DNA from: Halanaerobiaceae bacterium
GTDB lineage: Bacteria > Bacillota > Halanaerobiia > Halanaerobiales > Halarsenatibacteraceae
Assembly: GCA_003553485.1 (NCBI GenBank)
Contig: PWEJ01000017.1
Coordinates: 1 to 64,000 of the forward strand
Reading direction: 5' to 3'
DNA length: 64,000 bases
Shown here: in pieces, positions 18,780-27,071 of the stretch
How positions within the stretch are numbered: the stretch's first letter is position 1
Layout of the letters: each line of letters begins with the position of its first letter
Translations under genes and position numbers: made by a program
Notes under the pieces: generated by a model
Told to the model about the DNA's origin: nothing
What the model saw: only the letters and a program-made list of their open reading frames with translations
The model's database searches: none

Positions 18780-20051
18780 TTAATAAAACTTTTTTGCAGT
18801 GGATAAAGCCTGGAGATAACTTTTCTCTTTTCCTTTTATCTTTTGAGACAGTTTCATCACAAAAACTCGATAGAGAGGTCGGTCCTTCTTTTCGCCTTCT
18901 ATTGTTCGATAGCCTGAGCCGGCATGGATTACATAATATTCACCAGCTCTTTCACCTAAATAAAGCATAACATGGCCTGGCATATAGAGCACATCTCCTG
19001 GAGTTAAACTTTTCAATATATCTTTTCTTTTTTTATTGCCACCAGAAAAGGGTATGCTTTCCCCGACATCAATTTCCTCCTGTTTCCCGGCATCCCGGGG
19101 CAGTTTTAGGCCCAGGGTAGCAAAAATATCTTTTATAAACCTGGAACAATCTCGGCGGTTTAAAAGTCCGCCCCAGCCATATCTTTCTCCAAGCATTTTA
19201 AAGGCCTGTTTAATAATATTCTCCCCCGTGTAAGGCAAATAATCTAAGGCTACGTCGTTTTTTTTAGCCAGAAAGGTCTCTTTAAATATAAGTTTTTCGT
19301 CTTTAGAAAGAGTCGGAACTTTCACCGAATAACAGCCAGGTTGAGCTTTCCCACCAGGTGCCAGAGGAATTTTATCACCCATCTGAAACTTATAAGTGCT
19401 AAGAGAAGTATCTGCTAAAGAGGGCTCTGTCTCTATTCTGCTCTCCAGCACCAGCAAGAAATCTTTTTGCTGGTGATATTTTAGAACTTGCTGCTTCTCC
19501 CCTGGAGCTACCATTTCTTTTTTTAGCCAGCCAGCATAAAAAGGAGTAAGAACAAAATACCAGTTGTCATTTTTGCTGCTCAGCAATATAATTGCCGGTG
19601 TTCCTGGAGAAAGGGCGGTAAGCTGTCCTAAATCCTGGACCTTATTATCTGATTGAGGGTAAAATTCTTTAGCGGTTGGGTAGGCCCGTAGATTACTTCT
19701 CTTTATTATCATTCCCCACTTCAAAGATATATCTTTAAGATCTTTATTTATCTCAATCTGCCTGGCTAAATCTTCTTTTATAGCTGGAGATATTTCGTTG
19801 CCTCTTCTATCATAAAACTGGCTTTCTAATAATGATGTTGGTGGAGATATCTTTTCCAATAGGAGCTTTAGCTGATTAGTTAACTTCTTTTCCTTTATTT
19901 TAGCTAAATCATGGTAATAACCTAAAAAGTCCTGTCTTTTAGCTGCTGATAAAAAGTCTTGATTAAGTTTAGTTATCTTCTCTGAATTAATTATAACATC
20001 ATTATCACCACTGGTAAAATCAATCCAATAAGATGGCTTTTCTTTATCCAC
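18780..20051 (-). CDS. NlpC/P60 endopeptidase with SH3 domains, no signal peptide (423 aa)
   Basis: Cell-wall peptidase of the YkfC / gamma-D-glutamyl-L-diamino acid endopeptidase type. The N-terminal stabilising helices (about 1-110) are followed by SH3-like regions (RSNLRAYPTAKEFY at 118-131 begins the first) and the NlpC/P60 domain with catalytic C302 (NRRDCSRF), H360 (PGHVMLYL) and H376 (IHAG). No signal peptide or membrane segment is visible, so it should act in the cytoplasm on imported peptides. GTG 20051 follows AGGAGG by 8 nt. It is the first gene of the operon with the ECF transporter and Ala-Glu epimerase. Cleavage between D-Glu and the diamino acid would make exactly the epimerase substrate. 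Confidence 0.88.
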   Translation of the reverse strand: MDKEKPSYWIDFTSGDNDVIINSEKITKLNQDFLSAAKRQDFLGYYHDLAKIKEKKLTNQLKLLLEKISPPTSLLESQFYDRRGNEISPAIKEDLARQIEINKDLKDISLKWGMIIKRSNLRAYPTAKEFYPQSDNKVQDLGQLTALSPGTPAIILLSSKNDNWYFVLTPFYAGWLKKEMVAPGEKQQVLKYHQQKDFLLVLESRIETEPSLADTSLSTYKFQMGDKIPLAPGGKAQPGCYSVKVPTLSKDEKLIFKETFLAKKNDVALDYLPYTGENIIKQAFKMLGERYGWGGLLNRRDCSRFIKDIFATLGLKLPRDAGKQEEIDVGESIPFSGGNKKRKDILKSLTPGDVLYMPGHVMLYLGERAGEYYVIHAGSGYRTIEGEKKDRPLYRVFVMKLSQKIKGKEKSYLQALSTAKKFY

Positions 20052-20131
20052 AAGTTCTTCCTCCTATCTGCACTTATAACAAAGGATTTCAATTATCTCC
20101 ATAAATTTTTCGAGAAAATTTGCTGAGAGTA

Positions 20132-20160
20132 TTCACATTTACCCTAAAATATTGTATAGT
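20132..20160 (+). promoter_or_regulatory. Promoter of the solitary S-component gene
   Basis: TTCACA (20132-20137), 17-bp spacer, TATAGT (20155-20160); each hexamer differs from consensus at one base. Start near 20167, giving a structured leader of about 115 nt. Confidence 0.75.
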
Positions 20161-20182
20161 AAAGGATAGACTAACTAAAAAG

Positions 20183-20273
20183 ATGACATCTCTTATGGGA
20201 GTCATACTTTATTTAAGTTTACTAAAAAAATTTGCTTTCACCTGGATCTCTCTAATTGAGACCGGGATGAAAG
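20183..20273 (+). ncRNA. Tandem bulged-A hairpin leader, putative cis-regulatory RNA
   Basis: Two hairpins share a design: an outer stem, a single bulged A on the 5' side, then TCTC pairing with GRGA. Hairpin 1: ATGAC(20183-20187)-A-TCTC / GGGA-GTCAT(20201-20205). Hairpin 2: CCTGG(20241-20245)-A-TCTC / GAGA-CCGGG(20262-20266), extended by CTTTCA (20235-20240) with TGAAAG (20268-20273). The last stem covers the first bases of the AGGAGG ribosome site (20272-20277), so folding could block translation. As I recall, the 'pan' RNA motif is a stem-loop with bulged adenosines upstream of pantothenate genes; that is a candidate, not a firm match. Confidence 0.6.
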
Positions 20274-20282
20274 GAGGCTAAA

Positions 20283-20828
20283 ATGCAAACTTTAAGCTCT
20301 GCTGGTAATGAATGGGAATTTACTACCAGACGTATCGTTATATCCGGAATGTTGGGCGCTATTTCTATTGTTTTAGGTTCTACAGGTTTAGGATTTATTC
20401 CCGTTCCCACCCCGGCTGCTCATGCTACCATAATGCATGTGCCGGCTATTTTAGGTGGGGTAATTGAAGGGCCCTTAGTCGGGCTTTTAATCGGACTTAT
20501 ATTCGGCCTCTTCAGCTTCACTCGAGCGACTGCACCCTTTTTTGCCGATCCCGTAATAGCCATTCTACCCAGGTTACTCATAGGAGTGTTAGCTTATTAT
20601 AGTTATCGTTCCTTTGCTTCCACCAATAAAAATCTAGCTTTTATTGCTGCTGGAGCAGTCGGCACAGCAATTAATACTATCGGTGTGTTAGGCCTGGCTA
20701 CCCTAAGAGGTTATCTGCCTTTAGAGGCCAGTGTAGTCACCGGACTGGTCCAGGGAATTCCTGAAATGATAGTAGCAGCCCTATTAACCAGTTTAATTGG
20801 TAAGGCTGTCTTAAGTTATCGCTCTTAA
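20283..20828 (+). CDS. Solitary ECF S component, PanT-like (181 aa)
   Basis: Membrane protein with about five to six hydrophobic segments and the typical S-component stretch HATIMHVPAILGGVIEGP followed by GLLIGLIFGLFSF. This resembles the group often annotated as pantothenate or folate-family S components; which vitamin is not certain. ATG 20283 has AGGAGG 5 nt upstream. It has its own promoter and leader RNA and no ATPases of its own; the only energising module in view is the divergent operon at 16210-18742. Confidence 0.82.
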   Translation: MQTLSSAGNEWEFTTRRIVISGMLGAISIVLGSTGLGFIPVPTPAAHATIMHVPAILGGVIEGPLVGLLIGLIFGLFSFTRATAPFFADPVIAILPRLLIGVLAYYSYRSFASTNKNLAFIAAGAVGTAINTIGVLGLATLRGYLPLEASVVTGLVQGIPEMIVAALLTSLIGKAVLSYRS

Positions 20829-20860
20829 TTAACAAACTCTGCGCCAATTCAATATTAACA

Positions 20861-20887
20861 AAAAGCCCCTGAAATAATGGGGCTTTT
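20861..20887. terminator. Bidirectional terminator
   Basis: AAAAGCCCC (20861-20869), 9-nt loop, GGGGCTTTT (20879-20887). It serves the S-component gene and overlaps the stop codon of the converging small gene. Confidence 0.85.
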
Positions 20888-21116
20888 AGTTCTTTTTAGC
20901 AGCTAGCATTTCTTCTAACAATTCTATTTTTTCTGCCAATTGGTTTAGTTCAATCTTATAATCTCTCCGGAGAGTTCCTGGTATGTGACGTCCTGATTGA
21001 CTTAGGACAAATTGTTTTTCTTCTTCTACTTCCTGATACTTCTCTTTATTTTTAGCTAAAAGATCTTCTAATTCTTCCTGGGACTTATCCTGCAATTTTT
21101 CCTTTTCCAATTTCAT
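20886..21116 (-). CDS. Small charged coiled-coil protein, unknown (76 aa)
   Basis: Almost entirely Glu/Lys/Leu helix (KEKLQDKSQEELEDLLAKNK) with a short central turn containing SGRHIPGTLRRDYK, then a second helix; likely a two-helix hairpin. I do not recognise a family. ATG 21116 is directly preceded by GGGGGG with no spacer, so the in-frame TTG at 21110 (6 nt from the G-run) may be the real start, giving 74 residues. It ends inside a terminator. Confidence 0.6.
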   Translation of the reverse strand: MKLEKEKLQDKSQEELEDLLAKNKEKYQEVEEEKQFVLSQSGRHIPGTLRRDYKIELNQLAEKIELLEEMLAAKKN

Positions 21117-21351
21117 CCCCCCTGTACTTGTTTATAATTCAAATGATATATTTCAAACTCCTTTTACCATTTTAGCATAAAACTCAAATATTTTAAATCA
21201 TTTTTTGCCTCTCAACTCTTTTTAGCTGAAAAAGCCTAAGTTTTTTCGTTTTATAAAAAATTCAAGAAATCTTCAAGAAATAATTTTAATAAGACTGGCT
21301 ACTGGCAGGCAAACATGTTATTATAAATTGAGAAAAGAAAAAGGAGGATTA

Positions 21352-21384
21352 ATGACCATTGTTCCAACTAAAAAGTTTGTCTAA
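21352..21384 (+). CDS. Possible 10-codon leader ORF before the LtaS-like gene
   Basis: ATG 21352 has the ideal spacing from AGGAGG (21342-21347) and encodes MTIVPTKKFV. Its TAA (21382-21384) lies one base before ATG 21386, which is in frame with the LtaS-like gene. This is a geometry for translational coupling, but chance cannot be excluded. Confidence 0.3.
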   Translation: MTIVPTKKFV

Positions 21385-23227
21385 AATGCAAAAAATATTT
21401 TTTCTAACCTTTGGGTTAGGTTTTATGATAAAATATAATTATTTATTAACCCAAATATTTCGAGCCCCTTCCTGGCTAGGAGGAATTTTGCGCAATATTT
21501 TTCTACTGCTGCTTCTGGCCTATTTCATCCTACCCCTAAGTAAAACTAGAAAGGGACAGAAAAGGCTTATTATCTTTTCAGGTGTTTTCACCTTTATATT
21601 TATGGCAAATCTCTGGTACAACCGCTATTTTGGAAATTATCTTGGCTTTACCGATATTATTGTCAGCGAAAGTATTGGTTCTCCTCTAGTTGTATTACGG
21701 CATATTATGAATCTCTGGGACCCTGTTTTCGTACTTGACCTGCTAATCATGGGATATATCTACCCAGCCCTGCCCAGAACAATTTCTCCAGATAAAGGAG
21801 CTCAACAGAAGGGGCAAAGTATAGGCAAAGATAGGAAAACCAGAGTACTGGTGGGCATTATACTGATTTTGCTGCTAACGACTCAAATACTGGCCACCAA
21901 TATGCTTATGGGAAATGAAAGACCCCTAGACCTCTATGAGCGGAGCACTGGAGCTTTTACCAGCGTCTATGGAATTATACCTCTGTATTTCTTTGAAGCC
22001 TATCATGCTCAATTTCACCTCAATGATTTAGATGATAAACCTGAAATACCACCAGAAATATCTGCAGAAACCCTTGATGGTGAAGAAAAGATAGCTGATA
22101 AAGACAATATAATTGTGATTCAGGTTGAATCCCTTGATGAGAAGATGTTAGGTCATGAATATAATGATAGAGAAATAACCCCCTTCTTGAATGATCTTAA
22201 AGAAAAGAGCCTCTATGGTGAGAACTTCTTTACTAAGCATGTTAATGGTAGCTTTGATGCTGATTTTTCTCTTTTGACTTCATTATATCCTATCAATAGA
22301 ACCTATGCCTTTAAACAGAACGACATGAGCCAGTTTGCCACTCTGCCCCGTGTATTGCAGGAAAAGGGTTACCATACTATGGCTTTTCATGGCAATGAGG
22401 CGGAGTTTTTTCACCGGCATCAGGCTTACCCTGATATGGGCTTCGATGAATTTTACAGCCGGGAAGATTTTTCCCTGGAAGACAGAGAGATGGATATGGA
22501 AGAAGGCTATCTGGGGATTAACGATTATGACTTTTTTAAGCAGTCCCTGGACTATTTAGAGCAGGGAGAAGAGCCCTTCTTTGCTTATTTCATCACTGTA
22601 ACCAGTCATACTCCCTTTGATTTCTATCCAGAAGAGATGATGGTCGATGAATATAAAGATATCGATGATAAACTACTCCATGATTTTTTCCAATCTATCT
22701 CCTTTGTTGATAGTGCTATGGAGATGTTTTTTGCCGAACTGGAAGAAAGAGGTTTAAAAGATGATTCTCTTTTTGTGATCTATTCTGATCATGATGCCTC
22801 CATTGACACCAATGAATACTCTTCAATCCTGGAGTTTGAATTAGAAAGAAATGTTAAAAAACCCGAGCATATTCCCCTTTTGATTAAACATCCGGAAATT
22901 GAAGCTGGAATTATTGAAGAGAAGGGAACTATTACCGATCTAGCCCCCACTATTCTTGATATTTTGGGAGCAGAGGATATCCCTGAGGAGTTTTTAGGAA
23001 GAACTCTCCTGGCTGGAGAGGAAGAGCCTGTCTACTTCCTCCACGAGTTTCCCCAGATTTTTTACAGAGAACAACTCTTCCTTAAAGAGCTGGATGAAAT
23101 AACCAGGGTAGGGCATGTTAAAAACAGAGAGAACACTGAAGTGAGTTTAAGTTCAGAACAAAAAGAAAAAGCCCAGCTGACAATAAATTTCATGAGAGCA
23201 AAAATGCAGTCCACTTTGCGAGAATAA
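21359..23227 (+). CDS. LtaS-like phosphoglycerol transferase / sulfatase-family membrane protein (622 aa)
   Basis: Four to five membrane segments (about 1-200) precede an extracytoplasmic alkaline-phosphatase-fold domain. Metal and catalytic residues correspond to lipoteichoic acid synthase: E257 (IQVESLD), D477-H478 (YSDHDAS) and the nucleophile region NGSFDADF. There the expected Thr is Ser298. LtaS moves glycerol-phosphate from phosphatidylglycerol to a growing polymer or glycan. TTG 21359 keeps AGGAGG 11 nt away; ATG 21386 (MQKIFFLTFG) is the alternative start and would begin at the first membrane helix. A glycerophosphodiesterase follows, so the pair may handle phosphoglycerol. Substrate unknown; in a diderm it could modify a glycan. 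Confidence 0.85.
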   Translation: MFQLKSLSKMQKIFFLTFGLGFMIKYNYLLTQIFRAPSWLGGILRNIFLLLLLAYFILPLSKTRKGQKRLIIFSGVFTFIFMANLWYNRYFGNYLGFTDIIVSESIGSPLVVLRHIMNLWDPVFVLDLLIMGYIYPALPRTISPDKGAQQKGQSIGKDRKTRVLVGIILILLLTTQILATNMLMGNERPLDLYERSTGAFTSVYGIIPLYFFEAYHAQFHLNDLDDKPEIPPEISAETLDGEEKIADKDNIIVIQVESLDEKMLGHEYNDREITPFLNDLKEKSLYGENFFTKHVNGSFDADFSLLTSLYPINRTYAFKQNDMSQFATLPRVLQEKGYHTMAFHGNEAEFFHRHQAYPDMGFDEFYSREDFSLEDREMDMEEGYLGINDYDFFKQSLDYLEQGEEPFFAYFITVTSHTPFDFYPEEMMVDEYKDIDDKLLHDFFQSISFVDSAMEMFFAELEERGLKDDSLFVIYSDHDASIDTNEYSSILEFELERNVKKPEHIPLLIKHPEIEAGIIEEKGTITDLAPTILDILGAEDIPEEFLGRTLLAGEEEPVYFLHEFPQIFYREQLFLKELDEITRVGHVKNRENTEVSLSSEQKEKAQLTINFMRAKMQSTLRE

Positions 23228-23262
23228 AAACTGTCAATTACCGTCAACAAGAGGTGATTTTA

Positions 23263-24288
23263 ATGAGAATCAGGTATATTTTATTGATAGCTTTTGCTCT
23301 TTTATTTGGCTCTTTCATGGTTTTTTATGGAGGTTATTATCTCATCAATCCTGATATGCGGGGAGAAGAGATACTGGCCAATTACGGCATTCCCTATCCT
23401 GCAGTAATAGCCCATCGAGGTTCTTCAATTAAAGCACCTGAATCCACTGCTTCGGCCTATGAACTGGCAAGGGATACCGGCTCTGACTATTTAGAAGCTG
23501 ATGTTCAGCGCACCAGGGATGGAGAGTTGATCATATTTCATGATGAAAATTTAACCAGGACTTCCAATGTGGAAGAGGTCTTTCCAGACAGAGCCCATTT
23601 AAAAGTAGGTGACTTTACCTATGAAGAGCTTAAAAAACTGGATTTTGGCAGCTGGTTTAATGAAGAATCCCGCTATGCCAGCCCGGAATATGAAGGCGAA
23701 GAAATCCTGACTTTGCGAGAACTAATTCAAATAGCCAAGGAGGGTGATCATACCCCGGGTTTAATTCTGGAGAGCAAGCATCCTGAAAAATATCCGGGAA
23801 TTGAGGCTGAAATCATAGAGGTGCTTGAAGAAGAAAACTGGCTGGACAATCCTGACCTGGCCAACCTGCCTCAGATTGAAGACATCGAAAAAGAATTTGC
23901 TCCAACTATATTCTTCTCCTTCAGCCCAGCCAGTCTGCGCAGTTTCAAGGATTTAAGGCCAGAAATACCCCGATTATTATTGATCAATGATAACATGATC
24001 GGCCGGAGAAACTGGCAGGGCTGGCTGGAAAGAGCTACAGAGGATGATCTGGCTCAGGGCCTTGGACCAAAAGGTTTTATGAGCTGGCCCTGGCATATTG
24101 CCGCTGCCCATGAAAAAGAACTCTTTGTCTTCCCCTATACTATTAATGAATTATGGCAGGTAAAGGCTCTTGCCAGAATTCATTCCAGCGGTTATATTAC
24201 CGACCGACCAGATGTGATTTTAGAGTTTCTGGATAGATTGCCTGAGTTACCCGAGCTACCAGAATTAGTTGAAGAATCAACTCATTAA
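23263..24288 (+). CDS. Membrane-anchored glycerophosphodiester phosphodiesterase (341 aa)
   Basis: An N-terminal hydrophobic anchor (about 1-25) is followed by a GDPD domain: AHRGSSIKAPESTASAY with the catalytic His, LEADVQRTRDGELIIFHDE (metal Glu/Asp and second His), and the C-terminal substrate region near GYITDRPD. It hydrolyses glycerophosphodiesters to glycerol-3-phosphate. ATG 23263 has AGAGGTGA 6 nt upstream; the GTG at 23254 lies in that site. It starts 35 bp after the LtaS-like gene and probably shares its transcript. Confidence 0.9.
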   Translation: MRIRYILLIAFALLFGSFMVFYGGYYLINPDMRGEEILANYGIPYPAVIAHRGSSIKAPESTASAYELARDTGSDYLEADVQRTRDGELIIFHDENLTRTSNVEEVFPDRAHLKVGDFTYEELKKLDFGSWFNEESRYASPEYEGEEILTLRELIQIAKEGDHTPGLILESKHPEKYPGIEAEIIEVLEEENWLDNPDLANLPQIEDIEKEFAPTIFFSFSPASLRSFKDLRPEIPRLLLINDNMIGRRNWQGWLERATEDDLAQGLGPKGFMSWPWHIAAAHEKELFVFPYTINELWQVKALARIHSSGYITDRPDVILEFLDRLPELPELPELVEESTH

Positions 24289-24321
24289 TTTTCCTTTGAT
24301 AAACCGAAAGACTAAAAATTG

Positions 24322-25593
24322 CTACTCCCATTCCATAATTTCCTCCAGCTCTAATTCAATATTTTCTAAGGCCGTCAGAGCATCCCGCTCTCCTGTCAGA
24401 GCCAGATGCACCTCAGAAAAGACTGCTTCTGAAACAGCCTCATAGTAGGGAGCAGTCTGTACTGATGGGCGGGGTACTGCCTGGGCAAAAATATCTGAAA
24501 ATTCTTCGAAAAGTGGGTTTTTCTCCTTGATTTCTTCATCCTCATAAAGCTTTTCTATCGTTGGAGGCAAAGAGGCTTCAATGGCTCTCATCTTTTGAAT
24601 TTCTTCACTGGCCAGATAAAAAACAAAATCAGCTGCTTCAGCTATATTATCACTATACTGGCTTACTCCTAGATGCCAGCCTCCTAAAGCTGAAGCACTT
24701 TCCCCTTCGGGACCAGCTGGAATGCTGGTTACGCCAAAATCTTCAATGGCTTCACTTTCTTCTGTTAACCCATAGGCATAGGGCCAATTACGCATAAAAG
24801 CTGCATTACCTTCATGCCAGACAGCTCGAGAGTCCTCTTCAATAAAACCTGTTACAGCAACAGGAGTAATATCACCGATCCAATCAATAACCTTTTCCAA
24901 CATATATAGATTATTGTCATTAAGAATCGTTACATCTCGTTCTGATGAAACAAAATTACCTCCATCATTAGAGGCAAACCATTCCAAAATGTTGGTTGTT
25001 AGCCCTTCATAGGGTGCTCCCTGCCAGACATAACCAACAAAATCAGGGTTTTCTTCCTGTTCTCCTTCCATTATTATCCTGGCTTTTTCTTCCAGCTCAG
25101 ACCAGGTTTTTGGCACCTCAAGTTCATACTTATCCAATAAATCCTGCCGGTAATAAAGCATGCCAGCATCTATAAACCAGGGCATGGCAATCAGCTCTCC
25201 TTCAGGAGTAGTATTATTCTCAACTATAAAGTCAAAATGCCCCTCAAGTTCCTGCTCCGCCCCATACTGATTAAGGTCCACTAAATGCTCCTGCAATATT
25301 CCCGGCCAGATGACATCGATTTGATAGATATCAATATCAGAACTTTCCTGTTCAAAATAGGTAAGGAAATAGCCCAGTCTCTCCTCTGAGGCCTCCGGGG
25401 AATCGATTACTTCAATGGCTATATCAGGATTGTCTGCCATATAATTTTCTGCTGCTGCCACCACCGTCTCGTATTCAGCTCCTACTTCTCCCACAGCAAT
25501 TGTTATCTCAGTCTGAGCCTCAGCCTGGATATAGTTCCCTCCTGCAAATAAAATCAAGGATGACACTAAAATTAAAATTATTGCTTTTTTCAT
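24322..25593 (-). CDS. Extracellular sugar-binding protein, trehalose/maltose-like, without permease genes (423 aa)
   Basis: Signal peptide (MKKAII, hydrophobic to about 25, cleavage near QAEA) with no lipobox Cys. The mature protein has the family 1 solute-binding pattern, including DIYQIDVIWPGILQEHLVDL and MPWFIDAGMLYYRQDLLDKY, as in trehalose/maltose-binding proteins. ATG 25593 with GGGGGATCTTC is preferred over ATG 25611. No ABC permease or ATPase genes adjoin it, so its partners must be elsewhere or it acts as a spare receptor. Confidence 0.87.
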   Translation of the reverse strand: MKKAIILILVSSLILFAGGNYIQAEAQTEITIAVGEVGAEYETVVAAAENYMADNPDIAIEVIDSPEASEERLGYFLTYFEQESSDIDIYQIDVIWPGILQEHLVDLNQYGAEQELEGHFDFIVENNTTPEGELIAMPWFIDAGMLYYRQDLLDKYELEVPKTWSELEEKARIIMEGEQEENPDFVGYVWQGAPYEGLTTNILEWFASNDGGNFVSSERDVTILNDNNLYMLEKVIDWIGDITPVAVTGFIEEDSRAVWHEGNAAFMRNWPYAYGLTEESEAIEDFGVTSIPAGPEGESASALGGWHLGVSQYSDNIAEAADFVFYLASEEIQKMRAIEASLPPTIEKLYEDEEIKEKNPLFEEFSDIFAQAVPRPSVQTAPYYEAVSEAVFSEVHLALTGERDALTALENIELELEEIMEWE

Positions 25594-25630
25594 GAAGATC
25601 CCCCTTTTCAAGACAAATTATAATGGTATT

Positions 25631-25667
25631 AGGGTCTGGCCAGCCTGTAACCTTCCAGACAGACCCT
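25631..25667. repeat. Inverted repeat between htrA and the sugar-binding protein gene
   Basis: AGGGTCTG (25631-25638) pairs with CAGACCCT (25660-25667). Neither side has a strong T-run, so it is either a weak htrA terminator or a structure in the leader of the binding protein. Confidence 0.5.
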
Positions 25668-25746
25668 CAGGATATTATTTTATCTAAATTATATCAAAAA
25701 TTTGTCTGATATCGCAACTTGTCCAATTAATCTTTATCTTTGAAAT

Positions 25747-26877
25747 TTAAAAATCCTGGGGACGCTGTTCTATCTCCACAAAGATCAACTGCTGCTCTCC
25801 TTCCCTTATAATGCGCAGCATGATTCTTTCCTCAATTTCTCTTTCTCTTATGAAATCTAAAAACTCCTCTGTATTGGCAATGTTTTTTCGATTGGCATCA
25901 ACTATTATATCATAGGGCTTTAAACCTGCCTTCTCTGCCGGGCTATCAGGAATAATTTCCAGTATGACTACTCCCTGTTCTCGTTCTATATCCAAAAATC
26001 TGCTAATTTCATGATTTAAATCCATAATATTAACTCCCACCCAGGGTCTTCTTACCTCACCATAATTTTTAATATCTTCAATGGCAAACTTAACTTCATT
26101 AACAGGTATAGCAAAGCCTATCCCCCGGGCCTGGGCAGCCACTGCAGTATTAATCCCAATAACTTCACCCTCTATATTTAGTAAAGGTCCCCCACTATTA
26201 CCGGGATTTATGGCAGCATCGGTCTGGATGAGATTGCGATGATATCGAACCTCACCCCTTTCAGTGGGAATTTGAATCGGTCTCCCCAGGGCGCTAATCA
26301 CTCCAATGGTTACTGTGTGTTCAAAACCTAAGGGATTTCCAATGGCAATGGCCCAATCCCCGGGCCGAATCTCAGCAGAATTACCCATTGGTATCGGATT
26401 TAACTTTTCTTCTGTAGCAATTTTTATAATAGCCAGATCAAGACTATAATCCCGCCAGACAACTTCGGCCGGTATTTTATCATCACTATCCTTTAATATT
26501 ACTTTAATTTTACTGGCTTCAGTTATTACATGTTCATTAGTCACTATATAACCCTCTTCATCTACAATAAAACCACTGCCAAGGCCTTCCCGCAGGATAG
26601 GTGGTTCCTCTTGAAAATAATCACGGAAAAAATCCGGGAAAAAGTGGCGAAAGAAGGGATCTTCTAGAAAAGGATGGCTGGGGGTGGCCCGCTCAACCTC
26701 CCTTTCAGTATGAATATTAACCACGCCTCTTTCAACCTGTTGAGCTATATCAGCAATAACATTGGCTGAATCTGAAAAAATTGCTCCAACCTCCAGGGGA
26801 ACAAAACTCAATACCAGAAAACAAATCCCCAAAAAAATAACTGATACTCTCACTGGATTTTGCTCTCTTTTTTTCAT
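25747..26877 (-). CDS. HtrA/DegP-like serine protease, membrane-anchored with one PDZ domain (376 aa)
   Basis: Envelope quality-control protease. An N-terminal hydrophobic segment (9-33) is followed by the trypsin-like domain with triad H116 (VTNEHVI), D147 (YSLDLAI) and S228 (NPGNSGGP), and one C-terminal PDZ domain (VVILEIIPDSPAEKAGLKP). A Phe-rich loop (FFRHFFPDFFRDYF, 75-88) lies before the protease core, as in DegP LA loops. ATG 26877 lies 9 nt from AGAGAGG; ATG 26883 is closer. Monocistronic by position. Confidence 0.93.
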   Translation of the reverse strand: MKKREQNPVRVSVIFLGICFLVLSFVPLEVGAIFSDSANVIADIAQQVERGVVNIHTEREVERATPSHPFLEDPFFRHFFPDFFRDYFQEEPPILREGLGSGFIVDEEGYIVTNEHVITEASKIKVILKDSDDKIPAEVVWRDYSLDLAIIKIATEEKLNPIPMGNSAEIRPGDWAIAIGNPLGFEHTVTIGVISALGRPIQIPTERGEVRYHRNLIQTDAAINPGNSGGPLLNIEGEVIGINTAVAAQARGIGFAIPVNEVKFAIEDIKNYGEVRRPWVGVNIMDLNHEISRFLDIEREQGVVILEIIPDSPAEKAGLKPYDIIVDANRKNIANTEEFLDFIREREIEERIMLRIIREGEQQLIFVEIEQRPQDF

Positions 26878-26985
26878 GCTCATCAACCTCTCTTTTCTTT
26901 GTTCTCAATCTTTTTAATTTTTTTCTTTACTTCTATATCATACTATAATTTTGCTATTTTAACAATATTTAAAAGATAAATAAAT

Positions 26986-27014
26986 AAAAAAAATACCAGC
27001 CCGGGCAGCTGGTA
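26986..27014 (-). terminator. Terminator of the patatin gene
   Basis: On the minus strand TACCAGC (27014-27008) pairs with GCTGGTA (27000-26994), then a run of eight T. Confidence 0.85.
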
Positions 27015-27071
27015 AATTTCTAAAGAAAGAAATCCATAACTATTAATTTTAGATAATAGCTCCCAAAAACG

